Made by a program: the position numbers and the translations under genes. The notes under the pieces are model-generated. The model was not told where the DNA came from. It searched no databases and was given only the letters and a program-made list of their open reading frames with translations. A stretch of 64,000 nt of DNA, from the NCBI GenBank assembly GCA_037954665.1, contig JBBMOL010000065.1, positions 3,596,001 through 3,660,000 of the forward strand, read 5' to 3'. Source of the DNA: Laguncularia racemosa (Eukaryota > Streptophyta > Magnoliopsida > Myrtales > Combretaceae). Positions within the stretch are counted from its first letter, which is position 1, and every line of letters begins with the position of its first letter. Shown here piece after piece: positions 1 to 10,400 of this stretch.

Positions 1-880
1 TAAATTGGCTACAGTTGAAATTTCAGATTATGTTAGTGTTTGGTGGGACCAATTAGTATGTAATAGACGTAGGTATGGAGAGAGAGACCTATTAGTACCT
101 GGGATGAGATGAAGACCATTATGCATAAGCGGTTTATCCCTAGTCATTATCATAGGGATTTGCTTATGAAGTTTCAGGGGTTGACATAGGGGTTCAAGAG
201 TGTAGAGGACTATTATAAAGAGATAGAGATGGCCATGATTAGAGCTAGAGTGGAGGAGGTTTATGGGGCTACTATGGTTAGGTTCATTAATGGGTTGAAT
301 AGGGAGATTGCTGATGTGGTGGATTTGCATCACTACTTAGATATGGAGGAGTTGTTGCATAGGGCGATTAAAGTAGAGAGACAATTGAAGTATAAGAGCA
401 ATCCAAAGTTTAGGGTGACTTCCAACCCTTCATGGAAGTCCAATTGGAAGAAGAATCCTACAGATTTGAAGTCTAAAGAGGATGTGAAGGCTAAGAGTCC
501 AGTCGGTGCTTTTAAAGGTAACACTGACACTAAACCATCTTCAAGAACTCGTGATATTAAATGTTTCAAGTGTTAGGGATTTGGACATATTGCATCTCAG
601 TGTCCAAATCAAAGGGCTATGATCATTCACGATAATGGAGATGTGGAGAGTATTAGTTTTGAGGGGGATGATGCATCACTTTCAGTGGAGTATGATGATG
701 TTGACTTGGAGGAACTCGTGAGTGGCGAGCTATATGTTACAAGATGAGTCTTCAGTGCTCAACTGCAGGATGATGGTGAAAGGGTTCAACGTAAACACAT
801 CTTTCATACCCGATGTCATGTGCAAAACAAGATATGTAGCTTGATCATTGATAGTGGTAGCTGTACTAAAGTTTTAGCAC
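1..880 (+). pseudogene. Gy-1 gag (capsid and zinc knuckle), degraded
   Basis: Gag would form the virus-like particle and bind element RNA. The visible part has the retrotransposon gag motif VSVWWDQLV near base 35 and a CCHC zinc knuckle at 562-603 (CFKC, stop, GFGHIASQC). The TAG at 574-576 falls where Gy-2 has a glutamine CAG, so it is a C-to-T change. Another stop at 187-189 sits at the same codon as a stop in Gy-2. The second half of the ORF from 229 is lysine-rich, as is usual between capsid and knuckle. The start codon is outside the window. Confidence 0.9.
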
Positions 881-1170
881 CTTGTTAGTTGATAAGATAC
901 GGTTGAAGGCTGTGAAACATCCTAATCCATATCGGTTGCAATGGTTGAATGAGTGTGGGGAAGTGAAGGTGACCAGGCAGGTTCTTATTGCTTTTTCCAT
1001 AGGGAGTTATCGTGATGTGGTTCCCATGCAGGCTAGTCACCTATTACTAGGTCGACCATGGTAGTTTGATAGGAAGGTGATGTACGATAGGTACAAGAAC
1101 CAATATTCTTTCATTCTAAACAAAAAGGAAGGTGGTTCTAACTCCATAGAAACCATGGGAAGCTTGTGAG
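815..1170 (+). pseudogene. Gy-1 aspartic protease, frameshifted
   Basis: The retropepsin-like protease would cut the polyprotein. The active-site run IIDSGSCTK is readable around 840-870, followed by a frameshift. The remainder reads from 882 in another frame and ends LLLGRPW, a motif conserved in gypsy proteases. Compared with Gy-2 there is a short deletion in the loop after GSYRD, where Gy-2 reads [17 protein letters not shown] follows GRPW where the family has glutamine. Confidence 0.85.
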
Positions 1171-1176
1171 GATCAA

Positions 1177-2810
1177 GTGAGGATTGCAAAAGAATTCAAA
1201 GAGAAACACGTGAGTGTGCGAGAGAAGGGTGAGAAGAAAGAAAAGAGTGAGAAACAAACACTAGTGAGCCATGAGGAAAAAGAGTCTGAAACATTGAGAG
1301 GAGAGAAAATTGCTAGAAAAAGTGAGGTAAAGAGTGTAATGTTGGCGAGAAAACAACTACTTGTACTTACATACAAGGATGTTTATTTTACTAATACTGA
1401 CATTAACTCTTCGTTGCCTAGTATGGTGGTGTCTCTTTTATAGGAATATGAAGACTTGTTTCTTGGAGAAGTACCGTAGGGCTTACCTCCACTATGAGGT
1501 ATCGAGCATTAGATTGATTTCTTACTAGGTGCATCTGTTCTTAACCGACCAGCTTATAGAACTAATCTTGAGGAGGTAAAGGAAATTCAGAGGCAGGTTG
1601 ATGATTTGATGGAGAAAGGATTTGTAAGGGAAAGCCTCAGTCCATGTTCAGTTCCTGTCATCTTGGTTCCTAAAAAGGATGGGACATGGCGAATGTATGT
1701 CGACTGTTGTGCAATCAACAGGATAACAGTTAAGTACAGACATCCTATTAGTAGATTAGATGATATGCTTGATGAATTGTATGGTGCTTATTTATTTTCT
1801 AAAATTGATTTAAAGAATGACTATTATCAAATTCGTATGAAAGAGGGAGATGAATGGAAAACTGCTTTTAAGACTAAACATGGGTTATATGAATGGATGA
1901 TAATGCCTTTTGAGCTAACAAATGCACCTAGCACTTTTATGAGGCTAATGAATCATGTTCTACGTCAATTTATTAGAAAATTTGTTGTTGTTTACTTTAA
2001 TGACATTCTAATTTACAGTAGGACATTAGATGATCATGTTCAGCATCTATAATGTGTGTTTAATGTGTTGAGGGAAAACCAATTGTATGCTAATTTAAAG
2101 AAGTGCACTTTTTGTATGGAAACTGTGGTTTTTCTTAGCTTTATTGTAGGTGAAAATGGGATAGCCGTGGATGAGGAGAAGGTAAAGGCGATCCGGGAAT
2201 GGCCAACACCGAAGAATGCTAATGAGGTTAGAAGCTCCCATGGCATAGCAAGTTTTTATAGGAGATTTATGAGGGACTTCGGTTCCATAGCTGCTCCTCT
2301 CAATGACCTTGTTAAGAAGAATGTCGACTTCAAGTAGATTGAAGTGCATGAGTAGGCGTTCCAAACTTTGAAAGGTAAGTTAACCAACGCACCTTTAATA
2401 ATATTGCCAAATTTTCAGAAAGTATTTGAGATTAAATGTGATACTTTCAGGAAAGGTATTAGTGGTGTATTGATGTAGGATTCCAAGCCAATTGCATACT
2501 TTAGTGAGAAACTCAATGGTGCTACTTTAAATTACCCAGTATATGATAAGGAGTTATATGCTTTAGTGAGGACCTTGCAAATGTGGCAACACTACTTATG
2601 GCTTAAGGAGTTCATCATTCATTCTGATCATGAGAGTTTAAAGTACTTAAAAACTCAGGGTAAGTTGAACAAGAGGCATGCCAAGTGGTTGGAGTTCATC
2701 GAGACCTTTCCATATGTGATTAAATATAAGCAAGGGAAGGAAAACGTGGTGGCCGACGCACTATCTCAAGGGTACTCTCTTTTGACTTCTTTACATACTA
2801 AACTGCTTGG
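1177..2810 (+). pseudogene. Gy-1 reverse transcriptase and RNase H, degraded
   Basis: A charged linker (1177-1443) leads into the RT domain: [16 protein letters not shown] near 1650, [15 protein letters not shown] near 1800, HGLYEWMIMPFELTNAP near 1890. The catalytic box near 1993-2007 reads YFNDIL instead of YFDDIL, so a metal-binding Asp is now Asn. RNase H follows, with YDKELYAL near 2550 and [10 protein letters not shown] near 2620. In-frame stops at 1441-1443, 2050-2052, 2335-2337, 2353-2355 and 2476-2478 all fall where Gy-2 has Gln or Trp. The region cannot encode an active enzyme. Confidence 0.95.
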
Positions 2811-4053
2811 ATTTGAATGCATGAAAGAATTGTATGAGAATGATGCTGATTTCGATCAAATTTGGGCCGCTTGTTCTGAATCTGGATATGCTGACTTTTA
2901 TAGGCATGATGAGTATTTATTTAAGAAAGATAGGTTATGTGTGTCAAAAAGTTCCATACGTGAACTGTTGGTGAGGGAGACACATGATGGTGGTTTGATG
3001 GGACACTTTGGTGTTAGAAAAACTTTAGACATTTTGCATGAACATTTTTATTGTCCTAAGATGAAACATGATGTACAAAATGTGTGTGATAAGTGCATTG
3101 CATGTAGAAAGGTTAAGTTTAGAGTGATGACCCATGGGGAATACGTTCCATTGCCTGTGCTTAATCAGCCTTGGACTGACATCTCTATAGATTTCATATT
3201 AGGATTACTACGATCTCAAAGTGGTAAAGATAACATATTTGTTGTTGTTGATAGGTTTAGTAAGATGGCTCACTTCATTGCCTATTCTAAAACTAATGAT
3301 GTACGACATATTACTGACTTGTTATTTAGGGAGATTGTACGGTTAAATGATTTGCCTAAATCTATTGTGAGTGATAGGGATGTAAAATTTTTGAGCCATT
3401 TTTAGCGAACCTTGTGGAATAGGCTAGGCATCAAGTTATTGTTTTCTACTGTTGCACATCTTCAAACTGATGGTTAGACGGAAGTAGTCAATAGGACACT
3501 CTCAACATTGTTGCGTGCTGTGATTCCCAAGAATTTAAAACAATGGGAGACATGTTTGCCTCTTGTAGAATTTGCATATAATAGGACGGTACATTACACT
3601 ACATCATATTCTCCATTTGAGGTTGTATATGGTTTTAATCCCTTAACCCCATTAGATATTTTTCCTTTGCCCACTAATAAGTTTGTTGATCTTGATGGAA
3701 AGAAAAAGGCAGAATTTGTTAGGGAATTGCATGCTCAGGTTCGGAGTAATATTGAGAAGAAAAACGAGCACTATGCTCATCAAGCTAATAAGGGACGTGT
3801 TAAGACCGTATTTCATCCAAGAAACTGGGTTTGGGTGCATTTGAGAAAGGAAAGATTTGCAAAGCAGCAGAAGTCTAAAATTGCATCTTAGGGGAGATGG
3901 ACCTTTCCAAGTAGTGGAGCGCATCAATGACAATGCTTACAAGATTGACTTGCTAAATCACTATGGTAATGTAAGCGTAACTTTTAATGTTTCTGATCTT
4001 ACTCTTTATGATGTAGGTGATTCGAGGACGAATCTTTTCGAGGAATGAGGGAA
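2811..4053 (+). pseudogene. Gy-1 integrase, degraded, with the polypurine tract at its end
   Basis: Integrase would insert the cDNA. The HHCC zinc domain reads from [15 protein letters not shown] to CDKCIACRK (2980-3110). The catalytic core shows the first Asp in SIDFILGL, the second in VSDRDVKF and the Glu in TEVVNRTL (3175-3500). Stops replace Trp in HFWRTLW (3403-3405) and Gln in TDGQTEV (3475-3477). The C-terminal domain has [11 protein letters not shown] and, after a frameshift near 3860, [12 protein letters not shown]. The tail DSRTNLFEE runs into a purine-rich tract (about 4038-4053) that would prime plus-strand DNA synthesis. Confidence 0.95.
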
Positions 4054-4737
4054 TGATGAGGATCAACTAGTATAAAAAGGAAGGAACCAAAATCCCAAGA
4101 TCCATTACATGGTATTGGAGGCCTAATGACCCGAGCGAGAGTTAAGCAGATGAATGAAGCTTTGCAAAGATTAGTCATGGACCTACAAGCAAAGGAACCA
4201 AGTTACACGAAAGGAGAACCAACTTTTATCAACTTGATTCACGTTTCCATAGAAGGATGCAAGGATATAGAAGTCTTAGAATAAATTATTTTTATTGAAC
4301 CGAAAAGGGAGAAGCACTCTCAGTTTTTATTTGTTATGTCTTGTTTTATTTGTTTGGTTTGTGTTTTAGTATATTTAGTTAGAAGATTTTCAGTCATTAG
4401 GAAGGAAAGCCGGTTTTGCTATGTTTGGAAACTTAGGATATTCTTTTGTCATGTGATAGCAATATTTATCACGGTAATAGGGGGAAACCAGGAAGAATCA
4501 TCATATTATTGAAAACATATATTTTCATGGAAAAGCTCTCTCTTGTTCTTTAAGAAAGAACTCCACGATTTTCTTCAACACAAATGCTTGGGGAAATCAT
4601 TGATAGCTTAGGTTTCAATCAACAGGTATGGTTGGGGTTTAGTTACGAATTATAACTTGTTTAAGACGATTCATAGGAATTCCGATTTCAATTATGATCG
4701 CTGGATTCTAGGTTTAACATACTTAGGGTTTTGCGCA
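4054..4737 (+). repeat. Gy-1 3' LTR (684 bp)
   Basis: The LTR begins TGATGAGGATC right after the purine tract and ends TTAGGGTTTTGCGCA, so it has TG..CA ends. It aligns along its length with both Gy-2 LTRs, including the part that would read as a RARVKQ-like basic peptide and the CTCTTGTTCTTTAAGAAAGA stretch. It is clearly more diverged from them than they are from each other. Confidence 0.85.
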
Positions 4738-5431
4738 TCACATGCGGACCCCCAACTATATGTGCTTATTACATCGAAGTGCTTTAGTAGTGGCAAAAAC
4801 ATGCTATATGTGAGGGAGCTACATTTATCGGCAAAGATAAATCTGCCAAGCAACTACAAGATGTACATAAGCGTATGACGTGCAACTTGCTCTCCATCTA
4901 TGTGGTTTGGCAAGACCTAGTACATATCTCGAAGCCACATTATACTAATGCGACCTCTTTTATTGCTTGACCTTGGCCTTGCCCAAGTAATCTCTAACAT
5001 GTGGTAATCCAATTCAAGGAACTACTCCTTGTCACTACTTGAACATTGATGGGGAGGCCTAGCTAGACCTCAACATCTTGTAGAATGATAGCAAACTCCC
5101 TAGTCAACATGTGAAACATGTATGTCTTTAGCCTCTACAGCTCAACCAAGGTAGCTATCATATGCTAATCTAGTTATATGAAGAGTAGGTAGCTTATAGC
5201 TTGGAATCCTGCTAATTGCAAATATGGCTTCATTTGTAGATCTCCTCACGACATTAAACGACGAGCCATGATTTATCCTAAAGGTAAAGAAGTAAAATGT
5301 TGTACTATTGGCAACAAAACATAAAGTAATCAACAAGTTACATGTCGTTTGCCTCGACATCCTAGCTTGCTTTTGAATGATGTCCTTCTTACTGCGTCAA
5401 AATGGATCGATCAAAGGGTCCAAGCTCCATC
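4738..5431 (-). pseudogene. Plant mobile domain (PMD, MAIL/MAIN-like) pseudogene, cut by Gy-1
   Basis: Read on the minus strand in shifting frames, this gives the PMD order. GPFDRSILTQ near 5425 resembles the family start. Then come ATLVEL, stop, RLKTYMFHM and EFAIILQDVEV, stop, LGLPINVQVVT (about 5165-5030), and EQVARHTLMYIL with YSWGSA (about 4870-4745), matching family motifs such as TITLQDVxxxLGLPVDG and GRYSWGSA. Several stops and at least one frameshift disable it. The match breaks within two codons of the Gy-1 LTR end, so the rest should lie upstream of Gy-1, outside the window. PMD proteins occur both as host genes (MAIL1/MAIN) and inside transposons; which this was cannot be told. 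The upstream edge may be an exon start, since a polypyrimidine-AG stretch precedes it. Confidence 0.75.
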
Positions 5432-5724
5432 TAATCTACACAATGAAAACAAAACATGTTAACATTACACAGGTAACGATTTGACATAATCACCCATTGT
5501 TATCCTATTCGCAAAATAGCTAAATAATTAGCTAATCTACGAAAATAGCTAATATCAACTGCTTAATCTTGATAATGCACAACAATGATCATTTTCTTCC
5601 GATTTAACAAAAAAATTAGTTTTTAAATGTTCAATTTTTCAAAAAATTTCCTAAAAGAAATTTGCACATTTACCTAAGAATAGGAGAAATTTTAGTTTAT
5701 AAAAAACTTTATAATAAATTGAAA
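5432..5724. other. AT-rich non-coding stretch, no gene seen
   Basis: I see no domain or supported RNA gene. On the minus strand it lies upstream of the PMD pseudogene and could hold its former intron or 5' region. Confidence 0.4.
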
Positions 5725-6240
5725 ATTTCTTAATTAATATTAACATTTTCATTAATATGAAATGTTTTAATGATTAATTAATAGCAAAAATATTTTACAA
5801 TAATTTAAATAATAAACCAAAATATTACATTTTCATTAATATGAAAATTTTTAAATTTATTTTTTAACGATTAATTAATAGAAAAATAACTTTGAAACAA
5901 TTCACATAATAAACCAAAATATTGCATTTTCATTAATACGAAGTTTTTTAAAATTATTTTTTAACTATTATTTAATAACAAAATAATGTTACAACATTTA
6001 AATAGTAAACCAAAATATTACATTTTCATTAATATGAAATTTTTAAATAAATTTTTTAACGATTATTTAATAGCAAAATAATTTTGAAACAATTCACATA
6101 ATAAACCAAAATATTACATTTTCATTAATATGAATTTTTTAAATTAATTTTTTAATAATTATTTAATAACAAAATAATTTCATAATAATTTAAATAATAA
6201 ACCAAAATTTTACATTTAAAATTAATGCGAAATTTTTACT
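5725..6240. repeat. AT-rich tandem repeat, about 96 bp unit, about 5 copies
   Basis: The marker AAACCAAAAT recurs at about 5814, 5911, 6007, 6103 and 6199, a spacing of 97, 96, 96 and 96 bases. Each unit also carries CATTTTCATTAATATGAA and a TTAACGATTATTTAATAG-like segment. Copies differ by substitutions and small indels. The first and last copies are partial. It is a minisatellite-like array with no coding capacity. Confidence 0.85.
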
Positions 6241-7520
6241 ATGCATAATGTTCATTTTCTTCACATGTTACATACTACAAGATTTATATAAATTATGTCT
6301 AATACACTACAAACTAATAATAATTATTAGTATTTAAAAAAAAATAGAAGACTACGAAGAATTACAGCTAATGTTTTGTGGCTTGACGAAAAGTAACATA
6401 ATAGGAAAAAAAATTAAATTTTTGATGAAAAACATATCGAAATATAGCAAAATCAAACTTTTTTGCTAAAGAAATTGGAAAGATCTCTTGTTGATGCTCC
6501 TAGACTCTTTGTAGATGTACAAGCTTTTCTTCTTCTATCGTGAAACTTGTGTGAAAATGAAAGCAAGTAAGGAGAAATAGAGTTGGAGGTAGGAGAAAGA
6601 GAGTTGGAGGAAGTGTAGCTCTGTTTGTGAGGATTTATAATTGCATTGTTGGTGAAATAATTTCTTCTGCGTACGACTATGGAGATGTTCACATGTTGAG
6701 ATACTATGTAAGTTTGCAAGGAAATTGTGTCACTTTGTAATGATTTTTGTATGTTGGTAGGCATAGGTTTGTAGAAGCAAGGTGGCGAGTAGATGAAGTT
6801 ATTGGATGGTAGGGGAAGTTGAATAAAATTATTGGATAGTGGGGGATGTTTATACTGAAGGTGTAGACTATGTGTGTGCTTTTAAGTAAATTGCTTGAAG
6901 GCACACGCATGGTCAGTGTTGTCAGTTTTGCCAATTTTGGCTCAATTGAAGGCATTCTGGGTTTGCGCATTCGCAATCTATTTTGGGAATAATTTTTTTA
7001 GATATTCTATTTCATGATTATTTTCAAAATTAGTATTATTTTAGTGGATTTTTCTATAAATCACAGTCATTAGAATTCCTCATTCTCTTTCTTTGAAAAA
7101 GTTTCATGATTCTAAAATTTTTCCTCGAACTTTAATTAATCATAACATCTTCAAATCACCTCTAAATCAAAAATTGAAAGTGGCGTTGTAATCCTTGCAA
7201 AGGGTACTTTCAATAAGAGTAGACTTAATAAGTAAGTATTGAGCCTAAGTTTCCAAAGAATTGATGCGAATGTAAAATGTTTAGTTTCAAAAGTTTTATT
7301 GAATAACTATTTGTAAACTTTATTTTATTCAAGTTTCAATAAGTTTAGCTACTATATATAGTTGTAAATTTGTTATTATTTGATTTTAGGTGAAGAACTT
7401 GATCTCCCACAATTTCTTAAGGATTGCTTTGAATTGTAAGTTATGAGATTGAGATGAGTGGGAAATTTGATGACTTACTAAAATACATGTTATTGATGTT
7501 GATTGCTTGATATATATAAC
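6241..7520. other. Non-coding DNA between the tandem array and Co-1
   Basis: Only short open frames occur and none shows a known domain. The last few hundred bases (about 7150-7520) look like the 5' part of a gypsy LTR such as the one near 57240-57590: both have a TTTTAGGTGAA start followed by a short spacer and a region with TGATGACT. Since Co-1 lies directly after it and family Y directly after Co-1, Co-1 may have inserted in a Y-type LTR. That link is inference. Confidence 0.35.
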
Positions 7521-7525
7521 TTATT

Positions 7526-7995
7526 TAACAACTTTTGTAAAACTTTGGCTGAATGCCTTTCATAATTCATGTTCAAGTATATATATACATTAGGAGGATA
7601 TCTTTCCAAGCAACTATATCTTACAAACTAGGAAAATAAATCTTCCTCTACTAAAATATACAATATAAAATATACATGCCATATTTACAAACTAAGTCAC
7701 AAAACAAATATCTAAGTATTTACGGCCGTGTTACATGGTTGTGCCTTTTAGCCGTGTATCAGGCCGTGTATGCTTCTGGCAGCTACCTGACACAATACAC
7801 GGCCGTGCCTTCTAGCCGTGTATCCGGCCGTGTATGCTTCTGGCTGTTACCTGACACAATACACGACCGTGCCTTTTGTCCGTGTATCCGGCAGTGTATG
7901 TTTCTAGGAAGTACCTAACACAATATACGGCCGTGCCTTCTGACCGTGTATCCAGCCGTGTATGTTTTTGAGCTTCCAGACCTTCTTGTTTGATA
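7526..7995 (-). repeat. Co-1 3' LTR (470 bp)
   Basis: It matches 12124-12659 along its length from TAACAACTTTTGTAAAAC to CTTCTTGTTTGATA. It is 66 bases shorter than the other LTR, which corresponds to about one unit of the internal tandem array. The right edge is set by the polypurine tract and by loss of similarity at that base. Confidence 0.9.
7720..7970. repeat. Tandem array with ACGGCCGTG motif in the Co-1 3' LTR
   Basis: About four units of roughly 64 bases repeat here. Each carries CGGCCGTGCCTTCT, then GTGTATCCGGCCGTGTATG and a CTACCTGACACAATAC-like segment. Unit starts are near 7797, 7861 and 7925, with a partial unit before. The translated frames here are repeat artefacts. The array is GC-richer than its surroundings. 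Confidence 0.85.
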
Positions 7996-8004
7996 TCCCC
8001 CCTC
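7996..8004 (-). promoter_or_regulatory. Co-1 polypurine tract
   Basis: On the minus strand this reads GAGGGGGGA, directly before the 3' LTR, and would prime plus-strand DNA synthesis. It overlaps the end of the polyprotein frame, whose TGA lies at 8003-8005. Confidence 0.85.
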
Positions 8005-8750
8005 AAATTGATGCGGACTGATCAAGAAGCATCAATTTGCCAACAAGAAACTGATGATGCTGCCGAGAAAGAGCCTTAGTAAATAAATCAGCCGTTTGAA
8101 GATCCGAAGATATATGCGGAAGAGAAATAACACCATTATCATAAGCTTCTCGAATAGAATGACAGTTTACTTCAATATGTTTCGTACGCTCATGAAAAAC
8201 GGGATTAGCAGTAATCTGAACAGCACTAGTATTATCGACATGAAGAGAGGTAGACCCAAGTTGAGGAAAACCAACCTCAGCTAACAATCCTCGAAGCCAA
8301 ATAATCTCAGAGCAAGTAGACGACATAGCACGATATTCGGACTCAGTAGAAGACTTAGACATACGATCTTGTTTCTTACTCTTCCAAGAAATTAAAGAGT
8401 TACCAAGAAACATACACCAACCAGTAATAGAGCGGCGTGTATCAGAACAACCAGCCCAATCAGCATCACTATATGTGTTTAAGTGAATGGGAGACTCCGT
8501 AGAAAAGAACAAACCTCGATGAGAAGTCCCTTTTAAATACCGAACAATACGGCAAACTGCTGCTAAATGAAGATGTGTAGGTGCCTGCATAAATTGACTA
8601 ACTTGTTGTACAGCAAATGAAATATCAGGACGTGTAATAGTCAGATAATTGAGACTTCCAACAAGTTGTCGATATAGAGATGGATCAGATAGAAAGTCAC
8701 CATCATGTCGTTGATATTTAACATTCACTTCCAAAGGAGTATCGACAGAG
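8003..8750 (-). pseudogene. Co-1 RNase H and polyprotein C-terminus
   Basis: This open stretch of 243 codons shows SLYRQLVGSLNYLTITRPDI and FAVQQVSQFM (the RT-RNase H connection), YSDADWAGCSDTRRS with the first catalytic Asp, SSTESEYRA with the Glu, LHVDNTSAV with the next Asp and HERTKHIEV. These residues are intact. A single-base frameshift near 8745-8755 separates it from the RT frame. RNase H would degrade the RNA of the RNA:DNA hybrid during cDNA synthesis. Confidence 0.95.
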
Positions 8751-9720
8751 CGTCCTCTTGGAGACCAGCTAAAGCAATAAGTTCCTCAGTATATTTATGT
8801 TGATGAAGAAAAATACCAGCAGAAGAAGAATGAACCTCAAGACCTAAGAAATAAGTTAACGAGCCCAAATCTTTCATATGAAAAGAAGCTTGAAGTCGTT
8901 CTTGTAACTGAGACATTAATTGAGTATCAGATCCTGTGATAACAATATCGTTAACATAGACTAACAACAAGACAATTCCCTTGTCAGTCTTGGACAGGAA
9001 TAATGAAGAATCATACTGACTTTGAATAAAAGAGAAGCTAAGAAGAGTATTACGAAGCTTCTCAAACCAGGCCCGTGGAGCTTGTTTCAAGCCGTATAGA
9101 GACCATTTGAGCTTACAAACATCAGGTGAGGGTGTGGAAAACAATCCTGGAGGAGGAGTCATATAGATATCTTCCTTGAGATCTCCATGCAAAAATGCAT
9201 TCTTAACATCCATCTGTTGTAAGAACAATCCTTTAGATGCTGCAATAGATAGAATAAGTCGGACAGTTGTCATCTTAGCCACAGGTGCAAAGGTCTCTTC
9301 ATAATCAATGCCATATTCCTGTCGATTGCCAAGAGCTACCAACCTTGCCTTATATCTGTCGAGGGAACCATCAGATCGAATCTTAAGAGAGTAAACCCAT
9401 TTACAACCAATGGGTTTAACACCAGCAGGACAGGAAACAATATCCTAAGTGTGATTATCTTGAAATGCTTGAAGTTCCTCTTGCATGGCTTTTATCCAGC
9501 AAGGTTGTTTAGCAGCCTGAGAATAAGAGGTATGAATGGTAGTATTAGTTACAATTGCAGAATAGCTGTATCTATTTGGAGGACGAGTGTGCCGAGTTGA
9601 TCGTCGAAGAATCATTGAAGCATTTTCAGGAGCTGGGTCGGAAAGGACAAGTCCAGGCTTGAACTGTTTATCAAAATAAGAGTCATCAAAGTGAGGAAGC
9701 ACAACAGTATCGGATGTCAA
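8725..9720 (-). pseudogene. Co-1 reverse transcriptase, disabled
   Basis: The RT reads GIDYEETFAPVAKMTTVR, QQMDVKNAFLHGDL, SLYGLKQAPRAWFEKL and FHMKDLGSLTYFLGLEV (9300-8790). The catalytic YVDD box is YVND (8948-8959), an Asp-to-Asn change expected to abolish activity. Upstream, the linker includes RRSTRHTRPPNRY and EELQAFQDNHT, then a TAG at 9445-9447 where the family has Trp. The frame continues after that stop as DIVSCPAGVKPIG and joins the RT without a shift. Confidence 0.95.
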
Positions 9721-10400
9721 AAATGTTGCTGAAAATAGTATTCATGTTCAAAGAAAATCACATCCCGAGAGATATGCCATCGATTATTTATCGAATCATA
9801 ACACACAAAACCTTTATGATTAGAACTGTAACCCATAAAGCCACATCGAACAGACTGGGCTGACAACTTATGACGTTCGTGAGTAGGTAAATGAACGAAA
9901 CAAACACATTTGAAAGTATGTAGCATATGATAATTAGGATGTTTACCAAACATTCGTTGATAGGGAGAATCAAACTTCAATTGTTGAGATGGTAAGCGAT
10001 TAATCAAATAAACAGCAGTAGATAAAGCTTTGGTCTAAAACTTAGTTGGAACAGAAGATTCTAACAACAATGTGCGCACCACATTTAACAAATGTCGATT
10101 TTTCCGTTCGGCAACTCCATTCTGCTGAGGTGTATAAGGACATGAGCGTTGTGAAACAATATCCTTGGTATGAAGAAATGCTTGAAACTCATGAGACATA
10201 TATTCACCACCATTATCAGACCGTAAGATTTTAATACAAGTGGAAAATTGAGTCTCAATATATGTCACAAAGGTTTGAAACATAGTAAACACGTCTACTT
10301 TGGAATGCAAAAAATAAATCCATGTAAATCGACTGTAATCGTCAATAAATGTCACAAAATATTTATACTGATCATGTGAAATAATTGGTGCAATTCCCTA
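9717..10400 (-). pseudogene. Co-1 integrase core, broken by stops
   Basis: The core reads TFIDDYSRFTWIYFL with the first catalytic Asp, ILRSDNGGEYMS with the second, and TPQQNGVAERKNRHL with the Glu (10355-10080). A TAG at 10035-10037 replaces Trp in the TKFWTKAL context. The frame then runs on as YLINRLPSQQLKF and MFGKHPNYHMLHTFKCVCF, with the usual GYSSNHKGFVCY stretch, to 9717. Another TAG near 10398 separates it from the pre-integrase part. Confidence 0.93.

Larger units (their letters stand above)
1..4737 (+). mobile_element. Ty3/gypsy LTR retrotransposon Gy-1, 5' truncated by the window edge
   Basis: Degraded gag, protease, reverse transcriptase, RNase H and integrase follow in Ty3/gypsy order and end in a purine tract and an LTR. 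The 5' LTR and the first part of gag lie outside the window. Gy-1 belongs to the same family as Gy-2 (23046-29567): proteins align through most of their length and both LTRs begin TGATG. Its right end cuts a plant mobile domain pseudogene, so Gy-1 inserted there. The TSD cannot be checked; the five bases after the LTR are TCACA. Confidence 0.95.

Noticed and set aside
6453..6976. Two Ser- and Thr-rich minus-strand frames of 90-103 codons
   Set aside because: No domain, overlapping frames and AT-rich surroundings; a real exon cannot be supported.
7676..7918. 80-codon Cys-rich frame, also present at 12276-12518
   Set aside because: Both are the same translation of the CGGCCGTG array in the two Co-1 LTRs; no independent gene is indicated.
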